Assembly (NCBI GenBank): GCA_038062255.1
Contig: JBBTXM010000002.1
Coordinates: 1 to 9,521, forward strand
Length of the DNA: 9,521 nt
Direction: 5' to 3'
DNA from: JBBTXM01 sp038062255
GTDB lineage: Bacteria; Patescibacteriota; Minisyncoccia; UBA11713; 2-01-FULL-45-33
This document shows, one piece after another, positions 5,981-9,521 of the stretch; within the stretch, counting starts at the first letter, position 1, and each line of letters opens with the position of its first letter. The notes beneath the pieces are model-generated. The model was not told the DNA's origin. It searched no databases and saw only the letters and a list, made by a program, of their open reading frames with translations. The translations under genes were made by a program, and so were the position numbers.

Positions 5981-7786
5981 ATGGCATTGTTTAATAAAAA
6001 ACAAAATGATGAAAAAGAACCGGATATTCTCCCAGTATTCCCGGAGGAAGTTTACCGCGCCGGAGTTTTGCAGCTACGAGACGTTATAGCGCCTTCGGCC
6101 CTTGAAATAAATTCTAACTTCGTGCGCTTGGGCGAAAAATACGCGCGCACATTGTTTGTATTTTCATTGCCCCGCTACCTTTCGTCCAACTGGTTCGCGC
6201 CAATTATCAATTTGGACAAAGTTTTCGATATTTCGATTTTCATTCATCCGGTGGATACAGCCCTTATTTTGCGCAGACTTCAAAGAAAAGTGGCGGAAGT
6301 GCAATCGCAAATCAGCATAAGGCAGGAAAAGGGCTTGGTGCGAGATCCGATTTTAGACACCGCCTACCAAGACCTCGAATCGCTCCGAGACAAGCTCCAG
6401 CAAGCGCAGGAAAAACTTTTCAGTTTCGGAGTTTACATTACGATTTACGGAAACACTGTGGATGAACTCAATAAAATTGAGTCGGAAATAAAATCAATGC
6501 TTGAGTCGCGGCTTGTGTATGCAAAATCCGCCCTTTTCCAGCAAAAAGAAGGGCTTGATTCCGTATTTCCAACAGCCACGGATGTACTCAAAATAAATAA
6601 TTATTTAAATTCTTCCCCCGCATCTTCCGTGTTTCCCTTCGTATCTTTCGACCTTACTTCAAACAAGGGAGTACTCTATGGAATAAATTCGCACAACAAC
6701 TCCCTGATACTTTTCGACAGATTCAGCATGGAAAATTACAACTCGGTAATTTTCGCAAAAGCCGGCGCCGGAAAATCTTACGCCACCAAGCTAGAAATTC
6801 TCCGCTCGCTGATGTTCGATACCGATATAATAGTAATAGACCCGGAAAAAGAGTACGAATATTTGGCGGAAGCGGTTGGGGGAAGGTATTTCAATATTTC
6901 TCTTTCGTCCAAACACCACATAAATCCGTTTGATTTGCCTATGCCTCGGGAAGACGAATCTCCGGCGGACGTTTTGCGTTCGCACATCATAAACTTGGTA
7001 GGACTTTTTAGAATCATGCTTGGCGGGCTGACTCCGGAAGAAGATTCGATTATAGACCGGGCCATTTCCGAAACCTACGCTTCTCGCGATATTACTCCAA
7101 ACTCCGATTTTTCAAAAATTACAGCGCCCATACTTTCGGACCTCGAACTCATAATTTCCAACACAGAGGGCGGAGAATCTTTAGCGCAACGGCTGAAAAA
7201 ATTTACAGAAGGCACTTGGGCCGGTTTTATAAACCAACCGACAAATGTAGATATCAATAATAAATTCGCCGTATTTTCGGTGCGCGATATGGAAGACGAA
7301 CTTCGTCCGGTGGCAATGTACTTGATAGTCAACTATATTTGGAGCGCGATTCGTTTTAAAATGAAAAAGAGGCTGTTGGTGGTAGATGAAGCGTGGTGGA
7401 TAATGAAAAATGAACAGGGGGCGTCGTTCCTTTCGGGCATAGCCAAACGCGCCAGAAAATACTACTTGGGTCTCTGTACAATCACCCAAGACGTGGGAGA
7501 TTTCATAAACTCTCCTTACGGGCCCACTATAATAAACAACTCATCTATTCAGATTCTTTTAAAACAATCGCCGTCCGCAATCGACCAATTAAAAGAAGTT
7601 TTCAAGCTTACGGACGAAGAAAAATTTCTTCTTTTGGAATCCGACGTTGGAGAAGGAATGTTTTTCGCGGGACTAAAGCACGTGGCAATAAAAATTTTAG
7701 CCTCCTACACGGAAGACCAAATTATTACTTCCGACCCGGCGCAGTTACTGGCAATCAAAAAAGCAAAAAATGAATTTAGCCAATAA
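5981..7786 (+). CDS. virB4: VirB4-family T4SS ATPase
   Basis: 601 residues from the ATG at 5981. The same frame is open further upstream, but that part overlaps the TraC-like gene and does not resemble VirB4, so 5981 is the likely start. Residues about 15-230 form the N-terminal VirB4 (CagE/TrbE-type) domain, including a coiled-coil-like segment at about 96-146. The ATPase domain carries Walker A AGAGKSYATK (261-270, Lys265), IIVIDPEKEYEYLAEAVGG (283-301), HINPFDLP (313-320), Walker B LLVVDEAWW (465-473, Asp469, Glu470) and TITQDVGDF (from about 500, Gln503). Residue 259, where the first Gly of the P-loop is usual, is Ala. The protein powers substrate or pilin handling by the T4SS from the cytoplasmic face. 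The last 17 bases overlap the next gene. Confidence 0.95.
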   Translation: MALFNKKQNDEKEPDILPVFPEEVYRAGVLQLRDVIAPSALEINSNFVRLGEKYARTLFVFSLPRYLSSNWFAPIINLDKVFDISIFIHPVDTALILRRLQRKVAEVQSQISIRQEKGLVRDPILDTAYQDLESLRDKLQQAQEKLFSFGVYITIYGNTVDELNKIESEIKSMLESRLVYAKSALFQQKEGLDSVFPTATDVLKINNYLNSSPASSVFPFVSFDLTSNKGVLYGINSHNNSLILFDRFSMENYNSVIFAKAGAGKSYATKLEILRSLMFDTDIIVIDPEKEYEYLAEAVGGRYFNISLSSKHHINPFDLPMPREDESPADVLRSHIINLVGLFRIMLGGLTPEEDSIIDRAISETYASRDITPNSDFSKITAPILSDLELIISNTEGGESLAQRLKKFTEGTWAGFINQPTNVDINNKFAVFSVRDMEDELRPVAMYLIVNYIWSAIRFKMKKRLLVVDEAWWIMKNEQGASFLSGIAKRARKYYLGLCTITQDVGDFINSPYGPTIINNSSIQILLKQSPSAIDQLKEVFKLTDEEKFLLLESDVGEGMFFAGLKHVAIKILASYTEDQIITSDPAQLLAIKKAKNEFSQ

Positions 7787-8729
7787 AATAATAATTATGA
7801 TTTTAATCTTGGCGCCCGCCGCAACGGTTTTTGCCCAGGAAGAAAACGACTTATTTTTGGTGGTTTCGCCGTCATCGCCGGCGCCAAACCAAGGTTTTTC
7901 CGTTGAAGCAAAAACTTTCCAGTTTGACGCTTCGCGGGCATACTTTGAATGGTTCAAAGACGGAAAAAAAATAGACGAGGGGGTTGGAATCACAAAAAAA
8001 ATTTTTCCGGGCGAAAAATTGGGAACACGGACACGAATCAGCGCGGTATCGGCGGAGAATTCGGCATCGGCGGATATCAGCGTCAACGACATTGATTTTA
8101 TAATTAACTCTTTTACTTACACGCCGTTTGGATACAGGGGCGCCGCGCTTGCCACCCCCGGAAGCGTTGCGGAAATATACGCCATACCGCACATTTTTTC
8201 AAACGGCAGGCGGATCAGTTCAACAGGATTGACGTACGAATGGTCCATTGAAGGCTCTCCGGTACAGGAACAATCAGGAAGAGGAAAAAATAAATTAACG
8301 ATTTCCATTCCAAAAATACCCCAAGGGGATGTTACAGTATCACTCAATGTTTTTTCTGGAGAACAGCTTGTCGCGCAAAAAAAAGAAAAAGTAGAGATAC
8401 ATTCTCCGCAAATAGTTTTTTATAAAACAAATTCTCTTTTAGGAAAAGGCGCAAAAGCTCTTTCTGAATTTACATCGCCCCCTGGAGCAGAGTTCGCGCT
8501 CGCGGCAGAACCGTTCTTTTTTGACTTCAATTCAATAGTACGTGGGGTGGTTTCGTGGCTCGCAAATGGAACCAAAATTGAACCCTCTAGGGCCGATAAT
8601 TTATTTGTTTTAGAACTTTCCTCCGCGCCGAATGAAGAATCGGAAAGCAATATTTTGTTTAAAATAGGGGATGAAAAAAACGTTTTTCAAAACAAAGAAG
8701 GAAGAATAAACATAAAAATTAGAAATTAA
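7770..8729 (+). CDS. Secreted multi-domain beta-sandwich (Ig/PKD-like) protein of the T4SS-like locus
   Basis: 319 residues with a clear signal peptide: N-terminal Lys, hydrophobic core IIIMILILAPAATV and a likely cleavage after FAQ (residues 21-23). The mature part looks like three beta-rich domains at roughly 28-107, 108-212 and 213-319, each with a YFEWFKDGKKI-, YEWSIEGS- or VSWLANGTK-type strand as in PKD or Ig-like folds. Segments TYTPFGYRGAALATPGS and QIVFYKTNSLLGKGAKAL fit a protein I recall from between VirB4 and the pilin gene in Parcubacteria. There is no C-terminal membrane span, no cysteine and no sortase signal. It overlaps VirB4 by 17 bases; an in-frame ATG at 7797 is an alternative start but would shorten the signal peptide. 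It is probably an extracytoplasmic structural or adhesive component; the exact role is unknown. Confidence 0.8.
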   Translation: MNLANKIIIMILILAPAATVFAQEENDLFLVVSPSSPAPNQGFSVEAKTFQFDASRAYFEWFKDGKKIDEGVGITKKIFPGEKLGTRTRISAVSAENSASADISVNDIDFIINSFTYTPFGYRGAALATPGSVAEIYAIPHIFSNGRRISSTGLTYEWSIEGSPVQEQSGRGKNKLTISIPKIPQGDVTVSLNVFSGEQLVAQKKEKVEIHSPQIVFYKTNSLLGKGAKALSEFTSPPGAEFALAAEPFFFDFNSIVRGVVSWLANGTKIEPSRADNLFVLELSSAPNEESESNILFKIGDEKNVFQNKEGRINIKIRN

Positions 8730-8731
8730 AA

Positions 8732-9250
8732 ATGAAAAATAAAAAATCAAAACAAAGTTTTTGCGGAGGCCTGGTAGTTCTGATAATATTTTTGTTCATG
8801 TTTACTCCTGCTTTCGCGCAAGACACAAGTGTTAAATACAATTTAATACAGCCTCTTCCGGGAATTCAGTCTGTGCCGGACTTTCCAACTTGGACTTCTA
8901 TTTTTATCCCGTTTCTTTTGGGACTTGCTGGGCTTTTGTCGCTAATCCAAATTGTTCGCGGAGGAATAATGCGTGCGGTTTCCGGAGGCAACCCTTCGGC
9001 AATCGGCGACGCCAACGATATGATTTGGCAGGCAATATTGGGATTGGTTTTGGCGCTGTCGGCATACTTGATACTCAACACAATAAATCCAGATTTGGTA
9101 AATTTAAAATTCGAACCGCTTGAAATAAGAATCGCCCCGCCGGCGGAAACCGCGCAGAATTGCGACGAAAAAAAATGCCCGGCTTCCAAGCCCGAGTGCG
9201 TCATGATTAACAATAAACCCGAGTGGCTCGCCACCATCCCCCCAATGTAA
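8732..9250 (+). CDS. VirB2/TrbC-like pilin with C-terminal Cys-containing extension
   Basis: 172 residues. The N-terminus is strongly basic (KNKKSK), followed by a long hydrophobic signal ending at AFA|Q (27-30). The mature protein has two membrane spans at about 54-75 and 98-117, joined by a short polar loop (RGGIMRAVSGGNPSAIGDANDMIWQ). The pattern ends in SAYLILNTINPDL, the usual end of the VirB2/TrbC-like pilin domain in CPR genomes. An extra tail of about 50 residues follows, with three cysteines (144, 149, 156) in NCDEKKCPASKPEC; this is longer than the short tail I expect for this family. The gene starts 2 bases after the previous stop with no Shine-Dalgarno sequence. It is the likely structural subunit of the pilus or channel. 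Confidence 0.85.
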   Translation: MKNKKSKQSFCGGLVVLIIFLFMFTPAFAQDTSVKYNLIQPLPGIQSVPDFPTWTSIFIPFLLGLAGLLSLIQIVRGGIMRAVSGGNPSAIGDANDMIWQAILGLVLALSAYLILNTINPDLVNLKFEPLEIRIAPPAETAQNCDEKKCPASKPECVMINNKPEWLATIPPM

Positions 9251-9252
9251 AT

Positions 9253-9521
9253 ATGCCCAAAAATATAAAAAATTTAATAATTGCCGGAGCGATAATTTTT
9301 GTTTTAATAATTGTTTTGGCTTTTGCTTTCGGCAGAAAGACGTCCGAAAACGGCGAGCCGACATTCTTGGGAAAACTGTTTCCGGAAAGTGAAACCGCGC
9401 CAAGCGGGAACAAACTCGGTTTTGACGGAGAAAAACAGAGTTTGGAGGAGCTTGGCACCAAAGAAGCCGGCGCCTTCACAAAATCCGAAGCTCAAAAACT
9501 GCCGGCGGGAACGCTTATAAA
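9253..9521 (+). CDS. Membrane-anchored protein, 5' part only (truncated by window end)
   Basis: The frame starting at ATG 9253 (two bases after the pilin stop) stays open to the last base, giving 89 residues. The N-terminus MPKNIKNLIIAGAIIFVL has a positive patch and one membrane span (about 8-26). A charged, Gly/Pro/Ser-rich segment follows (GEPTFLGKLFPESETAPSG) that is probably an extracytoplasmic linker. It has the position and composition of the N-terminal anchor of larger surface proteins next to the pilin gene in Parcubacteria, but the diagnostic part lies outside the window. A competing frame from 9311 stops at 9518-9520 and has no membrane or family signal; I regard it as a shadow. 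Confidence 0.75.
   Translation, partial: MPKNIKNLIIAGAIIFVLIIVLAFAFGRKTSENGEPTFLGKLFPESETAPSGNKLGFDGEKQSLEELGTKEAGAFTKSEAQKLPAGTLI

Larger units (their letters stand above)
1..9521 (+). other. T4SS-like operon of CPR type
   Basis: All nine genes run in one direction. The gaps are 18 bases or less and neighbours overlap at 964-971, 4887 and 7770-7786. No terminator-like hairpin with a T-run was seen between genes, and the only candidate internal promoter is at 4153-4161. The order VirB6-like, small helical protein, PrgI, TraC-like, VirB4, secreted beta protein, VirB2-like pilin is consistent with one functional locus. Both ends run past the window, so the operon limits, the main promoter and any VirD4 or relaxase genes cannot be judged. 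Confidence 0.75.

Noticed and set aside
5965..5985. A8 run at 5974-5981 as a programmed frameshift joining the TraC-like gene and VirB4
   Set aside because: The run begins at the stop codon, there is no standard slippery heptamer upstream, and VirB4 has its own ATG and complete N-terminal domain.
9311..9520. Plus-strand open frame at the window end starting at 9311
   Set aside because: It overlaps the frame from 9253, which has a membrane anchor, starts two bases after the pilin stop, and stays open to the window end.

Overview
The window is one strand of tightly packed genes (all +). It looks like a chromosomal stretch from a Patescibacteria/CPR genome, most likely of the Parcubacteria type. 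I base this on protein patterns I recognise, not on a search. The gene set and order match a conserved but poorly characterised type IV secretion/pilus-like (T4SS-like) locus of that group: a partly seen extracytoplasmic protein, a very large VirB6/TrbL-like membrane protein, a small helical cytosolic protein, a PrgI-family protein, a TraC-like protein, a VirB4 ATPase, a secreted beta-rich protein, a VirB2/TrbC-like pilin, and the start of a membrane-anchored protein. No tRNA, rRNA, CRISPR array, transposase or integrase was seen.

Layout. Bases 1-971 hold the 3' part of a gene that begins upstream. Bases 964-4149 encode a 1061-residue polytopic membrane protein with a long soluble C-terminal half, split by a Gly/Pro-rich linker. 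After an 18-base gap that contains a possible extended -10 element come 4168-4887 (239 aa), 4887-5300 (PrgI family), 5313-5975 (TraC-like), 5981-7786 (VirB4, 601 aa), 7770-8729 (secreted beta-sandwich protein), 8732-9250 (VirB2-like pilin) and 9253 to the window end (membrane-anchored protein, truncated by the window). The largest gap is 18 bases and several genes overlap, so no stretch of 300 bases lacks a gene. No intrinsic terminator was seen between genes, and most starts have no clear Shine-Dalgarno sequence.

How it may work (inference). VirB4 would be the cytoplasmic ATPase, docked on the inner-membrane PrgI and VirB6-like proteins. The VirB2-like protein would be the pilin or channel subunit outside the membrane. 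The secreted beta-rich protein and the partial proteins at each end would act on the cell surface. VirB7/8/9/10, a relaxase and a VirD4 coupling protein are not visible in this window. The apparatus therefore resembles the minimal Gram-positive-type T4SS and could serve DNA uptake or attachment to a host cell rather than classical conjugation.

The strongest novelty signal is a 47-bp palindromic element present twice (4687-4733 and 5172-5218) with a single base difference. It lies inside two different neighbouring genes and is read in the same frame in both, adding a 16-residue peptide of the form STSDVE[S/R]KKTSDVFPA to two unrelated proteins. This looks like an in-frame, protein-tolerated mobile palindromic repeat, comparable in behaviour to the Rickettsia palindromic elements but different in sequence.
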